Below the pieces are notes generated by a model that was not told the DNA's origin, did no database searches, and saw only the letters and a list, made by a program, of their open reading frames with translations. This document shows, in pieces, positions 1 to 8,776 of a DNA stretch of 64,000 nucleotides. The DNA comes from Lysobacteraceae bacterium (GTDB lineage: Bacteria > Pseudomonadota > Gammaproteobacteria > Nitrococcales > AK92), in contig JAAYIK010000012.1 in NCBI GenBank assembly GCA_012523465.1, forward strand, positions 1-64,000. The letters are read 5' to 3'. Both the position numbers and the translations under genes were made by a program. The stretch's first letter is position 1. Each line of letters starts with the position of its first letter.

Positions 1-1
1 C

Positions 2-226
2 AGTGGCTACCTGCACGGCAAGGTGGACTGCGAGCGGCTGGAGATCGTCGCCAGCGGCAAGGTCTACGGCGAGGTGGTCTGCGGCGAGCTAGTGATCGAG
101 CCGGGCGGCCAGTTCATCGGCGAAAGTCGGGTGCGCGAGGAAGGCCAGGTGGTCGCCCTGCAGCACCGACACGACAACGAGCTTCTGGCGGCGCCGGAAG
201 CGACCGGGGAGTTGCAGGACGCCTAA
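2..226 (+). CDS. Bactofilin (polymer-forming cytoskeletal protein), C-terminal part
   Basis: Only the last 74 codons are inside the window; the reading frame is open from base 2, so the start lies upstream. The visible part shows the short repeating beta pattern of bactofilins: glycine every five or six residues alternating with valine/isoleucine (GYLHGKV, GKVYGEVVCGELVIEPGGQF). It ends in a polar, unstructured tail. Bactofilins polymerise into membrane-associated filaments that help shape cells or place envelope enzymes. Partners cannot be judged because the upstream side is missing. An in-frame GTG at 23 exists but falls inside the fold, so it is not the true start. Confidence 0.75.
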   Translation, partial: SGYLHGKVDCERLEIVASGKVYGEVVCGELVIEPGGQFIGESRVREEGQVVALQHRHDNELLAAPEATGELQDA

Positions 227-255
227 GGCGCGCCCCTTCGAACGGCAGCCGCGGC

Positions 256-684
256 TCAGACCCGCGCTGCCAGGATCACGCTGGATGCCTTGAAAATCGC
301 GCTGACCGGGCTGCCCTCGGCCATCGCCAGGGCATCGCAGCTCTCGTTGGTGATGAGGGCGCTGATCTGCCCGCCGCCATCCAGCTCCACCACCACGTCG
401 CAATTGACGGCCCCGCGGCGCAGCCTGGCCACCTTACCGGTGAGATGATTGCGGGCCGAGAACAGGATGCCCTCTTCCTCGGTATTGAGGATGACGGAAG
501 AGGCCTTGACCAGGGCGAACACTTCCCGCCCTAGTCGCAGTCCGAGCCGTTGCGCACTTTCGTGCGTCACCACAGCCAGCAGCCGCTGACCGCCGGCGAT
601 TTCCACCTCCACCTCATCGTTCACGGCGCCGCGCCGCACGTCGACGACCTTGCCGGGAAAGCTGTTGCGGGCGCTGCTTTTCAT
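256..684 (-). CDS. Double Mop/TOBE-domain molybdate-binding protein (molbindin)
   Basis: A 142-residue protein made of two tandem Mop domains, about residues 4-68 and 72-138. Each opens with SARN, has a GKV..(L/V)RRGAVN segment and closes with KASSVIL. Such di-Mop proteins assemble into rings that bind molybdate or tungstate in the cytoplasm, for storage or buffering. The ATG is preceded by GGGAG at a suitable distance. It is the last gene of the leftward transport cluster, and it is the main reason to read the neighbouring FecBCD-like importer as a molybdate/tungstate system. Metal specificity is inferred. Confidence 0.85.
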   Translation of the reverse strand: MKSSARNSFPGKVVDVRRGAVNDEVEVEIAGGQRLLAVVTHESAQRLGLRLGREVFALVKASSVILNTEEEGILFSARNHLTGKVARLRRGAVNCDVVVELDGGGQISALITNESCDALAMAEGSPVSAIFKASSVILAARV

Positions 685-693
685 CCCCTGCTC

Positions 694-719
694 CCTGACT
701 GTCCAACCAAGCAGTCAGG
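694..719 (-). other. Hairpin between methyltransferase and Mop genes
   Basis: Perfect 8-bp inverted repeat (CCTGACTG / CAGTCAGG) with a 10-base loop, just after the methyltransferase stop and before the Mop ribosome site. There is no T run, so it is more likely an mRNA processing or stability element than a full terminator. Confidence 0.4.
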
Positions 720-1514
720 TCATGGCGGCGGTTCCCAGTCAATCAAGGCCCAGCGCATGGGCGCCCCGCCCCGCCGGCTGCGCTCGGGGTCTGCCGCGTA
801 CCATTGCCGCAGCCGCTCCAGCTCCTCTGGTTGCAGCTCGCCGAAGGACCAGGCGACCCGTTCCGCGAACTCGGCGAAATCGCGAGTGCCGGCCAGGCGA
901 CTGGGCAGCTCGATGTAGTCCAATCGAGGGTGGATGCCCATGCTGTAGAGGATGTTGACGACGTAGATGTAATCCGGGAACGGTTCCTGGCGACGCCCCA
1001 GCAGCGCCGCGATCTCGGGATCGACGAACTGGCCCCCAACCAGGGTGGTCATGTAGACCCGCTTGCGGGCATGGGCGTTGAGCTTCTCGATGGCGGCAGC
1101 CATGTCCTCAACCGCAGTGGAGCGCGAGGCCACCGCGATGTCGCAACGCGGCAGGTCCGACCAATCATCTTCCCAGGCGCGCAGCACCGGAACCACGTTA
1201 TCCACTCCGTGGGCGGCTGCGTTCTCCATCAGCACCTCCAGCATCATCGGGCTGTAGTCCAGCCCGTAGACGCGGCGCAGCCGCCGCGCCAACGGCACGC
1301 CGATGGTACCCGGCCCGCAGCCGACGTCGAGCAGCGTCTCCACCCCCTCCAGGTCCATGCGAGCGATGAAGTCGGCGGCGTAAGTGCCTGACGTCATTCT
1401 GCCGCGCAGCTTGCGGGCGCGCTCGTCCCAGGCGCTGGCTGGCTTGCGCGCGCGCCCGCTGCGGGCCATCTGTTCCCGGTAGAGCTGGGCGAAATCGACG
1501 TCACTCAGTCTCAT
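720..1514 (-). CDS. Class I SAM-dependent methyltransferase in the Mo/W transport cluster
   Basis: 264 residues. The SAM-binding motif I LDVGCGPGTIG is near residues 63-73, followed by an acidic residue at the end of strand 2 (GLDYSP). The fold is that of a class I small-molecule or protein methyltransferase; the substrate cannot be read from sequence. The ATG at 1514 overlaps the end of the upstream ABC ATPase gene by 14 bases, so the two are translationally coupled. Unassigned methyltransferases beside FecCD-like importers have been seen elsewhere, but their role is unsettled. Confidence 0.75.
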   Translation of the reverse strand: MRLSDVDFAQLYREQMARSGRARKPASAWDERARKLRGRMTSGTYAADFIARMDLEGVETLLDVGCGPGTIGVPLARRLRRVYGLDYSPMMLEVLMENAAAHGVDNVVPVLRAWEDDWSDLPRCDIAVASRSTAVEDMAAAIEKLNAHARKRVYMTTLVGGQFVDPEIAALLGRRQEPFPDYIYVVNILYSMGIHPRLDYIELPSRLAGTRDFAEFAERVAWSFGELQPEELERLRQWYAADPERSRRGGAPMRWALIDWEPPP

Positions 1515-2304
1515 GCTTGATCTTCCTCCGCCGGTGATCGAAAAGCCCGGGCAGGCTGGCACGCACCACGTCCGGATCCAGGTCGTACAGCCAGGCCAGA
1601 CGCTCTGCCGTCGCCACTTCCAGCGCCGGCCCGCAATGGCGCAGCTCGCCATTCTTGAGCAGTGCAATGCGATCGGCCACCTGCAAGGCGTGCTCGGGCT
1701 GGTGGGTACACAGCAATATTCCCATGCCCTGGTCGCGCAGCTGCTGGATGCGAGCCAGGACCCGGAGCTGGTTGCCAAAGTCGAGGCTGGCGGTCGGCTC
1801 ATCCATGACCAGCAGGGCCGGCTCCTGGGCCAGAGCGCGAGCGATCAGCGCCAATTGCCGCTCGCCGCCGCTGATCTCGGTATAGACGCGCTCCCGCAGG
1901 TGGGCGATGCCGAGGCTTTCCAGACACGCCGCGGCGACTTGCCGGTCGCGCGCCGACGGCGTAGCGAAGCGGCCGATGCGCGCGCTGCGCCCCATCAGCA
2001 CCACCTCCTCGACCGTGAAGGGAAACATGCTGACATGGCCCTGCGGCACATAGCCGACATAGCGGGCGAACTGGACCCGGCTCCAGCGGCGGGTCGGCTG
2101 TCCCCCCAGGCGCACCTCGCCCGCCAGGGCCGGAATCAGCCCCAGCAGGGTCCGGAACAGAGTCGACTTGCCGCTGCCGTTGGGCCCAAGCAGGCAGAGA
2201 ATTTCTCCGGCCTCGAGCTGCAGTGAAATCCCGCTGCCGACCAGGCGGCCCGGGTAGCCGATGCTGAGGTCGCGCGCCTCCAGTACATGGCCCGGCGCGT
2301 TCAT
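1501..2304 (-). CDS. ABC transporter ATP-binding protein, FecE/BtuD/MolC type
   Basis: 267 residues. Walker A GPNGSGKST (about residues 40-48), signature SGGERQ, and Walker B LLVMDEPTASLD are all intact. This is the energy-coupling subunit of a metal/siderophore/cobalamin-type importer. It overlaps the permease gene by 4 bases (ATGA), which points to a single operon. Together with the Mop protein the closest functional model is the MolBCA molybdate/tungstate importer, which uses FecBCD-like rather than ModABC-like components. Iron-siderophore or B12 uptake is the alternative. Confidence 0.88.
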   Translation of the reverse strand: MNAPGHVLEARDLSIGYPGRLVGSGISLQLEAGEILCLLGPNGSGKSTLFRTLLGLIPALAGEVRLGGQPTRRWSRVQFARYVGYVPQGHVSMFPFTVEEVVLMGRSARIGRFATPSARDRQVAAACLESLGIAHLRERVYTEISGGERQLALIARALAQEPALLVMDEPTASLDFGNQLRVLARIQQLRDQGMGILLCTHQPEHALQVADRIALLKNGELRHCGPALEVATAERLAWLYDLDPDVVRASLPGLFDHRRRKIKHETE

Positions 2305-3359
2305 GCAGTCTTGCCTCCACGCGCCAACAGGTACAGAAAGAACGGCGCCCCCACCAGCGCGGTAAGCACGCCCAGCGGCAGCTCGATGCTGGCCACGGTG
2401 CGGGCCAGCGTGTCGGTGAGCAGCAGGAAGCTAGCGCCCAGCAGCAGCGAGGCCGGTAACAGCCGGGAAAAGCCGGGACCGACCAACAACCGGGCCACAT
2501 GGGGGATGACCAGCCCCACCCAGCCGATGATGCCGGTAAACGACACCGCGCTCGCCGTCATCAGCGTCGCCGCGACGATCAGCAACAACCGGGTGCGGCC
2601 GACATGAAGCCCCAGCGCCGCCGACTCCTCGTCGCTGAGGCTGAGCAGGTTAATACGCCAGCGCAGCAGCACCATGGGCAGCAGCCCGAGCAGTATCAGC
2701 GGCGCGGCATAGCCCAGGTCGGTCAGGGTGATGGCATTGAGTCCTCCCAACAGCCAGAAGGTAATGGTGGGCAGCTGGGTATAGGGATCGGCCAGGATCT
2801 TCAGCAACGAGATGCCGGCCCCCAGCAGCGTGCCCAGCGCCACTCCGGCCAGCACCAGCACCAACACCGGATCGTGCCGGCGCACCATGCCGGCGATGGC
2901 ATACACGGCCCCCACCGCCACCAGCCCGCCGGCAAAAGCCAGTCCCTGCACCATGGCCATGGGCAGGGCGAGGAATATCCCCAGCACCGCGCCCAAACCG
3001 GCGCCGGCGGACACTCCGAGGATGTCCGGCGAGACCAGCGGATTGCGGAACATGTTCTGGTAGGCGGCGCCGGCCGCCGCCAGTGCGGCGCCCACCAGCA
3101 GCGCTGCCAAGATGCGCGGCAGCCGCAACTGCCAGAGCACGGTATCGACCGCCGGCGCCGGTGGCGTCGCTAGCCCCAGCCGCGCCAGCAGCGAGCGCAG
3201 CAAATCCTGCGGTCCGATCGGGAACTTGCCGGCCAACAGCGCGATCGCTCCGGCGATCAAAAGCAGGGCCAGCAGCAGCGGCCAGATCCAGGGACCAGCC
3301 AGCAGCGCCGGACCGCTGCGGCTGGCCGCGACAGCAGAGCGCTCAACCATGGCGCCCAC
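2301..3359 (-). CDS. ABC transporter permease, FecCD family (MolB/BtuC-like)
   Basis: 352 residues with nine to ten hydrophobic segments and the family's conserved GAALAAAGAAYQNMFRNPLV region and the later GLVIPHVARLLVG coupling loop. It forms the inner-membrane channel, presumably as a homodimer. It sits between the binding-protein gene (131 bases upstream) and the ATPase gene (4-base overlap). Substrate is inferred from the di-Mop neighbour. Confidence 0.88.
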   Translation of the reverse strand: MGAMVERSAVAASRSGPALLAGPWIWPLLLALLLIAGAIALLAGKFPIGPQDLLRSLLARLGLATPPAPAVDTVLWQLRLPRILAALLVGAALAAAGAAYQNMFRNPLVSPDILGVSAGAGLGAVLGIFLALPMAMVQGLAFAGGLVAVGAVYAIAGMVRRHDPVLVLVLAGVALGTLLGAGISLLKILADPYTQLPTITFWLLGGLNAITLTDLGYAAPLILLGLLPMVLLRWRINLLSLSDEESAALGLHVGRTRLLLIVAATLMTASAVSFTGIIGWVGLVIPHVARLLVGPGFSRLLPASLLLGASFLLLTDTLARTVASIELPLGVLTALVGAPFFLYLLARGGKTA

Positions 3360-3385
3360 TCCCCCGCCCGCAAGCGGCGGGCGCG

Positions 3386-3404
3386 GTTGCCGACTGCCGG
3401 CAAC
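3386..3404 (-). other. Hairpin in the gap between binding-protein and permease genes
   Basis: Perfect 7-bp stem GTTGCCG / CGGCAAC with a 5-base loop, inside the 131-base gap that separates the solute-binding protein from the permease. Intra-operon hairpins here often limit downstream expression relative to the binding protein. There is no T run on either strand. Confidence 0.35.
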
Positions 3405-3490
3405 AGGGTTGCCGCTGGCGCTGATTGTGCAGAACTGGCCTGGTCATGATCAGCGTACTCTAGCCCCGCCCCGCCGGATTTGCACCGCCG

Positions 3491-4552
3491 TCAGGCTGGC
3501 TCAATCAGGCCGCGCAGGGTTTCCTCGCTGGGGCTGGAGGAGTAGAACAGCTGGAAGAACGCCCGCGCCGTCGCCAGCACATCGATGCCCGCATCGGCAT
3601 GGAACAGGGCCAGCAGCCAGCGCACTCCCAGCAGCCGGTTGATGCCCGGCGGGCTGTCCAGCCAGCCGAACGGCAGATGGGGCACCAGGTACAGGCGGCC
3701 CTCCCGCACCGCCGGCAGCTGCCGCCACAGCGGCGACCGCCGGGCAGCGGCGTAGAAGTTCTGGTTGTGGGTCAGGATGAAATCCGGATTCCAGTCCAGC
3801 ACTTGCTCCAGCGATACCCGCGCCAGACCGCCGCGCCCCAGGCCGCTGGCCACGTTGTAGCCGCCGGCAAGCTCCACCGCCTCGGCATGGATGGCGCCGC
3901 CCAGCCCGGTCTCCAGGCCATCGGCAGCCCGCGCCAGGTACACGCGCGGGCGCGTCCGGCCGCCGGCGCGCAGCCGCGCCGCCAGCGCGAAGGTCTGCTC
4001 GGCATAGCGCGCCAGCTGCTCGGCCCGTTCCGCCACGCCCAGCAACCGCCCGACCTCCCGCAGCTGTTGGGCCGATTCCTCCAGCCGCCCGTCCACCAGC
4101 AGGTAAGGAATGCCGGTCTGCTGGGCGACTCGCTCGGCCATGGAGCGGTAAGTGGCGGTGACCGAGCCGGCGTCGATCACCAGATCAGGAGCAAGCAGCA
4201 CCAGCTGCTCCAGGGTCATGGTGCTGCCGCGACCGGCCAGACGGCCCAGCAGCGGAAGATCGCTCTGGGCCGGAGCCAGCAGCTCCCTGGCGCCTTGCGG
4301 CAGCGGCACCGGCCAGCCCAGCAGCTTCTGCGGCGCCAGGCAGTACAACAGCACGGCGGCGGGATAGCCGGCCGCAAGCACACGCTGCACCGAGCCTGCC
4401 GGCGGCAGCGCGCCAAAGGCCAGCGCGAGCCTGCGCTCGGCCGCGCCGGTCAGCATCGGCCACAACCAGGGCGCCAACCCCAGCAGCTGCAATAGCTGGC
4501 GCCGCCTGCGTTCAGGCGGCCGCGCGCCGCCGCAAGGAATCGTCAAGGTCAC
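3491..4552 (-). CDS. Periplasmic solute-binding protein of FecB/BtuF/MolA type
   Basis: 353 residues. The N terminus has an RRRRQLLQLL segment followed by a hydrophobic stretch to about residue 36, a plausible export signal with a Tat-like arginine cluster. The mature part has the class III binding-protein layout: an N lobe containing LLAPDLVIDAG, a long linking helix around residues 165-195, and a C lobe with WNPDFILTHNQNF. It would deliver the ligand to the downstream FecCD-like permease. The gene begins 24 bases after the DUF3482 GTPase stop, so it may share that transcript. Molybdate/tungstate is the favoured ligand, by context only. Confidence 0.8.
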   Translation of the reverse strand: MTLTIPCGGARPPERRRRQLLQLLGLAPWLWPMLTGAAERRLALAFGALPPAGSVQRVLAAGYPAAVLLYCLAPQKLLGWPVPLPQGARELLAPAQSDLPLLGRLAGRGSTMTLEQLVLLAPDLVIDAGSVTATYRSMAERVAQQTGIPYLLVDGRLEESAQQLREVGRLLGVAERAEQLARYAEQTFALAARLRAGGRTRPRVYLARAADGLETGLGGAIHAEAVELAGGYNVASGLGRGGLARVSLEQVLDWNPDFILTHNQNFYAAARRSPLWRQLPAVREGRLYLVPHLPFGWLDSPPGINRLLGVRWLLALFHADAGIDVLATARAFFQLFYSSSPSEETLRGLIEPA

Positions 4553-4576
4553 CGCAAGCCTCCCCCAACGTAGCGC

Positions 4577-5977
4577 TCACCGGGAATCTGCCGCAGCCGG
4601 GTCGATCTCGGCCAACAGCAGCTCCGCCAGCCGCTGTTGCCAAAGCTGGCGCTCGGCCAGATCGAGACGCGCTCCCGGATTGAGCGCCGACCATTCCGGA
4701 TGGGCCCGCGCCCGCAGCACCGCTCCCGGCAGCTCCCCGCCCTGCCAGCCACTCCGCTCCGGCAGGGCGAGCCGCAGCCTCTCCGAGGCGGCATGGCCGC
4801 GCGCCTCCAGAGCCCTGACCAGCTGCAGCTGGCGCAGGGCCAGCAAGCGTAGCACGGGATCCTCCACCGTCAGCTCGCGCTGGCCGCGAAACCGCCCCAG
4901 CAGCCGCTGGCCGTAGTTGCGCGCCGTCTGCGCCGTGCCACCGGCCAGCGCGCCCAGCAGGGCGGCCCCACCCAGGCTAGCCCCACCCAGCAGCAAATCG
5001 ATGGTAGCCCCGGCCGCCGCCCCGGCGGCCATACCGCCGCCTACCTTGATGCCCAGCTGGCGCAGCGTCTCCGGGTTGAACAAATCATGCTCCCAGCGGC
5101 CATCCAGGAGCGGCAGCTCGTCGTATTCGGCATCGCCGGGACGGAAGGCGTACAGCCGCAGCAGGTCGTCGACGCAGCGCTGATCCCGCGCCCGTACCGC
5201 CTCCCGCAGCTCCTGCGCGGCCTGCCGCTCCAGCTCCGGCTGCGCCGGCACGCTGCGGCGACAGGCCGCCACGTCGATCAGCAGGCCAGCGATGAGCTGC
5301 GCCGCCGCCCGCCGCCGCGCCCGGGCCTTGGCTTCCAGATCCGCGATCAGTCGCTGCAGCCGCGGCGACGCCTCCTCCATCAGCAGGGTCAGGCTCTCGT
5401 ACAGCCGACGCTCGCCGTCCACCGGCGGCGCCACGGTATCGAAGCGCACCAGCGCATGCAGGCCGATGCGAGCCAGCGCCGTCCGCCATTCCTCTGCCCG
5501 GTGCCCCTCGCTGGCGACGAAGTTGAGCACCGGCAGCAAGGGCTTGCCGCACATGGCCAGCACCGCCAGCTCGTCGCGGTATTTAGCCAGCACCGGCTCG
5601 CGGGCGTCGATCACATACAGTCCCGCATCGGAGAGCAGCAGCTGACGCAGCACCCGCACTTCCTGCTCGAAGCGCAGGCGTGCTTCGCCGGTCGCCAAGA
5701 AACGCGCCAGCAGCTCGGGCGGATCCGGCCGCTCGCCCGGCTTGGGCAGCCTTTCCAGGTACTCCAGCAGCCCGATGGCGGCTTCCAGCCCGGGCGTGTC
5801 GTAGAGCTCGATCAGCGGCTCGCCGTCGACCGACAGCCGCGCCCCTTCCACGCGGCGAGTGGTGCTCGGCCGCGGCGACACCTCCCCGAACTCGGGATCG
5901 CGCAGCAGGGTCCGCAGCAGCGAGGTCTTACCGACATTGGTATGGCCGACCACGGCCAAGACGAGCGGCTTGCTCAC
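4577..5977 (-). CDS. GTPase with DUF3482 domain
   Basis: 466 residues from a GTG start that overlaps the upstream gene's stop (GTGA at 5974-5977). The G domain carries P-loop GHTNVGKTS (residues 11-19) and switch II DTPG (60-63). The canonical NKxD is not evident; LNFVAS occupies about that region. The C-terminal half contains an unusual Gly/Ala-rich hydrophobic stretch (about residues 320-370) that could insert in or hug the membrane, typical of DUF3482 proteins. Its partner is the DUF2868 protein encoded immediately upstream; the two families regularly occur as a pair. Cellular role is not established. Confidence 0.82.
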   Translation of the reverse strand: MSKPLVLAVVGHTNVGKTSLLRTLLRDPEFGEVSPRPSTTRRVEGARLSVDGEPLIELYDTPGLEAAIGLLEYLERLPKPGERPDPPELLARFLATGEARLRFEQEVRVLRQLLLSDAGLYVIDAREPVLAKYRDELAVLAMCGKPLLPVLNFVASEGHRAEEWRTALARIGLHALVRFDTVAPPVDGERRLYESLTLLMEEASPRLQRLIADLEAKARARRRAAAQLIAGLLIDVAACRRSVPAQPELERQAAQELREAVRARDQRCVDDLLRLYAFRPGDAEYDELPLLDGRWEHDLFNPETLRQLGIKVGGGMAAGAAAGATIDLLLGGASLGGAALLGALAGGTAQTARNYGQRLLGRFRGQRELTVEDPVLRLLALRQLQLVRALEARGHAASERLRLALPERSGWQGGELPGAVLRARAHPEWSALNPGARLDLAERQLWQQRLAELLLAEIDPAAADSR

Positions 5978-7392
5978 GATCCCTCTCCTTCCTCCAGCCA
6001 TTGCTGCGGCAGCGTCTCGGCCAGCGGCAGCTGCAGCCGCCCCAGCGCCTCCTGCCAGGCTTCCAGCCGCGCCGGCTCCAGCCCTGCGTCGACCGGCAGC
6101 AGCCAGACCTTGACGGCGGCCGCCGTCCGGGCCAGCTCGGCCAGCAGGTTCAACGTGCCGCGGTCGGGAGAGCGTCGCGGGTCGCAAGCGATGAGCAGCC
6201 GCGCCGGCGGGTGCATGGCAAGCGCATCCAGCAGCGCGCGGCGCTGCTCGCGGCTGTCGACCACGCCGGCATTAAGGACCGAGGCCGGCAGCGGCGGCGG
6301 CCAGGGATAGCGGTCGTCGATCTCTATCCCCACCACCACGGCGCCGCCGGCGGCTGCGGCGAGCGGACGCGCCGGGGAAACGGGCGCCGGCACCGGCGGC
6401 GCCTGGTCCAGCGCGAGGCGCTCGCTGCTCGGCAGCAGCCGCTCCCGCAGCAGGCTGTAGCCCGGCAGCTCGGGATCCAGGACGAGCCCGGCCAGCCCGC
6501 GCCGCCAGCGCCACCAGCACAAGACACTCAGCAGCAGCCGAGGGAGCAGGCCGTAGAGCACCAGCACGCCCAGCAGCCAACCGGACCAGGCCCGCCGCGC
6601 CGCCTCGGCGGCGACGGCGCCTTCCCCACTGGCGCGGATGATCTCTAGGGTCGGCACGGGGAAGCCCAGCGTGGCCGGCAACGCGCCGAGGCCGCGGGTT
6701 AGGGCGACGAAGGCGTCTGCGCTCAGCAGGGTGGTCTCCCAGACAAAGTCGTAGCGCCGGGTCGCCAGCAACAGCAGCAGCATCACGAGCGCGCTGGCCA
6801 GCGCAAGCAGCCAGAGCCCATGCGAGAGCATTCCGAGCCCCCACTGACTCAGCCGCCCCCGCTGCAGCAGCACCAGCAGCGCCGGGGCCAGCTGCGCCGC
6901 GCCGGCATCGCGGGCCAGCTTGGCGCTCAGCCAGAGCCAGATCCGGCCCAGCGCACCGCCGCTGCCTTGCATGACCGGCAGGCTCAGCAGCCAGAGCAGC
7001 AGCATCAGCAGGTTCAGTCCCAGCAGGCTGCCCAGTGCCCAGAACACGTTGACCGGACCGCGGCCGTCGCCCAGCGCCGCGAACGCCAGGCCGACGCCGG
7101 TGAAGACTGCCGCGACCAGCAGCAGTGCCAGCGCCAAGCCCGCTCCCTGGCGCCAATGCCGCAGCGCCTGCAGCTGCCCGTCCCGCTCGGCCAGCCACAG
7201 CGCCCGCGCCTCCAGCCGCTGGGCCAGGGTGGCACCGGCCAGGCGCGCCCGGCGCACCGCCTCGCCGTCCTCCAGCGGCCCGGCCTGCTCCTCGCGCAGC
7301 CGCACGGCCTCGCACAGCCACAGCCGCTCCAGCCGGCTCAAGCCATGTCCGGGCGGCGGCCTGGTGCCGGTCTCCTTGCTATGGTCGGACAC
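5974..7392 (-). CDS. DUF2868 membrane protein, partner of the DUF3482 GTPase
   Basis: About 472 residues if the GTG at 7392 is used. The frame stays open to 7533, but those upstream codons are arginine-rich and would crowd the divergent gene's promoter. There are four clear hydrophobic segments in the first two thirds (two near residues 80-160, a central pair, and one near 320) and a soluble C-terminal domain (GIEIDDRYPWPP onward). No catalytic motif was recognised. The family is defined only as DUF2868; it is translationally coupled with the GTPase, so a membrane-anchored GTPase complex is the natural guess. Confidence 0.7.
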   Translation of the reverse strand: MSDHSKETGTRPPPGHGLSRLERLWLCEAVRLREEQAGPLEDGEAVRRARLAGATLAQRLEARALWLAERDGQLQALRHWRQGAGLALALLLVAAVFTGVGLAFAALGDGRGPVNVFWALGSLLGLNLLMLLLWLLSLPVMQGSGGALGRIWLWLSAKLARDAGAAQLAPALLVLLQRGRLSQWGLGMLSHGLWLLALASALVMLLLLLATRRYDFVWETTLLSADAFVALTRGLGALPATLGFPVPTLEIIRASGEGAVAAEAARRAWSGWLLGVLVLYGLLPRLLLSVLCWWRWRRGLAGLVLDPELPGYSLLRERLLPSSERLALDQAPPVPAPVSPARPLAAAAGGAVVVGIEIDDRYPWPPPLPASVLNAGVVDSREQRRALLDALAMHPPARLLIACDPRRSPDRGTLNLLAELARTAAAVKVWLLPVDAGLEPARLEAWQEALGRLQLPLAETLPQQWLEEGEGS

Positions 7393-7562
7393 AGGGGAAA
7401 TCGCCCGCTCCACTTGTTCGGTCCGTTGTGTTTGATAACGTAGGGTTAAAGCCCGGCGAGCCGGCATGCCGCGCAGGCGCCATGCTGTCGCGCCGCGCCC
7501 GGCGGCGAACTTGCCCCGGCGTGCGGAGTCCAACGGAACAACATCGAGTGTCAGGCCACATC

Positions 7563-7856
7563 ATGCAGCAAATTCCCTATCGTTCCTCTTCCCCTTCACT
7601 GCTGACGCGCATCGTCGGCGCCCTGATCGCCGTCATCGTGCTAGCGGTCAGCATGACAGTCGGCTTCGCCATCTTCCTGGTGCTGCTGGGCCTGGCCGCC
7701 ATTACTCTGATCGTATTCTACGTCCGCCTCTACTGGGTGCGCCGGCGACTGGTGCGGCGCACGCAGCGGGCCCGCCAGGAAAGCGGGTGGCAGGACTCGG
7801 GGCACAGCATCATCGAGGGCGAATACCGGGTGGTGCGCCGGCGCGAGCGACGCTGA
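7563..7856 (+). CDS. Small inner-membrane protein of unknown function
   Basis: 97 residues. A Ser-rich N terminus is followed by two adjoining hydrophobic segments (about residues 14-34 and 36-52), then a strongly basic cytoplasmic tail with RRRLVRRTQRAR and a final IIEGEYRVVRRRERR. The EGEYRVV motif resembles the C-terminal end of small proteins often found next to DUF2868 genes. It is divergent from that gene with about 170 bases between. No function is proposed. Confidence 0.6.
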   Translation: MQQIPYRSSSPSLLTRIVGALIAVIVLAVSMTVGFAIFLVLLGLAAITLIVFYVRLYWVRRRLVRRTQRARQESGWQDSGHSIIEGEYRVVRRRERR

Positions 7857-7899
7857 GGCCCATCGCGGAGAGAACTGCCTGCCCGGGACGCGCCAGGGA

Positions 7900-8739
7900 T
7901 CAAGCGAGTTCGATACCCAGCCGCGGCCAGATGGGCGGCAACTCCTGCGGCAGCGCAGGCATGCGGCCCAGCTCCACGAACTGGCCTGGCGCATGGAAGT
8001 CCGAGCCCACGGATGCCAGCAGACCGTAGCGGCGGACATAGCCGGACCACTGCTGGATGCTTTGCGGAGTGCTGGTGCCGCATGCCACCTCAATGCCTTC
8101 GCCGCCGGCGGCGACGAAGGCTTCGATGATGCGCCGCGCCCAGGCGCCGGTCCACTTGTAGGCATGCGGGTGAGCCAGCACCGCCAGCCCGCCGGCGGCG
8201 CGCAGCGCGGCGACGGCGCGCTCTAGATCCGGCCATTCGGTGTTGGCGTAGCCGGGCCGGCCGCGCACTAGGAAGCGCTTGAACACCGCCCCCACGTGTT
8301 CCGCCGCCCCCCGTTCCACCAGATAGCGGGCAAAGTGCGTGCGCGTCGGCACGCCACCGTCGGCCTGGGCATAGGCGCCCTCCAGGGCGTCGTCGTAGCC
8401 GACCCGAGCCAGGCTGGCCGCCATGCGTTCCGCCCTGTCCGCGCGCAGCGCCGCCAACTCCGCAATGAGCGCCTGCAGCGGTTGCGCCTCCGGATCGATG
8501 CCGAGGCCGACCACGTGCAGCTCGCGGCCCTTCCACTGGGCCGAAAGCTCTATCCCGGGCACCAGGGCAATACCGTGCCGGGCCGCCGCCTGCGCCGCCT
8601 CGGCCAGGCCCGCGGTGGTGTCGTGGTCGGTCAGCGCCAGGACCCGTACCGCCTGGGCATGGGCTCGGCTCACCAGCTCGGCCGGCGCCAGCGCGCCGTC
8701 GGAAGCGGTAGAATGCGAATGGAGGTCGATGGCTGCCAT
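7900..8739 (-). CDS. rnm: PHP-domain phosphatase/5'-3' exonuclease, RNase AM (YciV/TrpH family)
   Basis: 279 residues. PHP metal-binding motifs are intact: DLHSHSTASDG near residue 5, LTDHDT near 35, PGIELS near 60, LAHPHAYKW near 192 and a final SDFH near 243. Family members hydrolyse 3',5'-nucleotide bisphosphates and trim 5' ends of RNA, including rRNA maturation. The length matches (E. coli 293). The gene is divergent from the DUF3301 gene with only 37 bases between the starts. Confidence 0.85.
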   Translation of the reverse strand: MAAIDLHSHSTASDGALAPAELVSRAHAQAVRVLALTDHDTTAGLAEAAQAAARHGIALVPGIELSAQWKGRELHVVGLGIDPEAQPLQALIAELAALRADRAERMAASLARVGYDDALEGAYAQADGGVPTRTHFARYLVERGAAEHVGAVFKRFLVRGRPGYANTEWPDLERAVAALRAAGGLAVLAHPHAYKWTGAWARRIIEAFVAAGGEGIEVACGTSTPQSIQQWSGYVRRYGLLASVGSDFHAPGQFVELGRMPALPQELPPIWPRLGIELA

Positions 8740-8776
8740 CAGCCGAAGACTATCACAGCCGCCAGGAGGATGCGCC

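Noticed and set aside
3360-3490. Cobalamin riboswitch between binding protein and permease
   Set aside because: No B12-box-like core was seen, and the gap is too short; only a simple hairpin is present.
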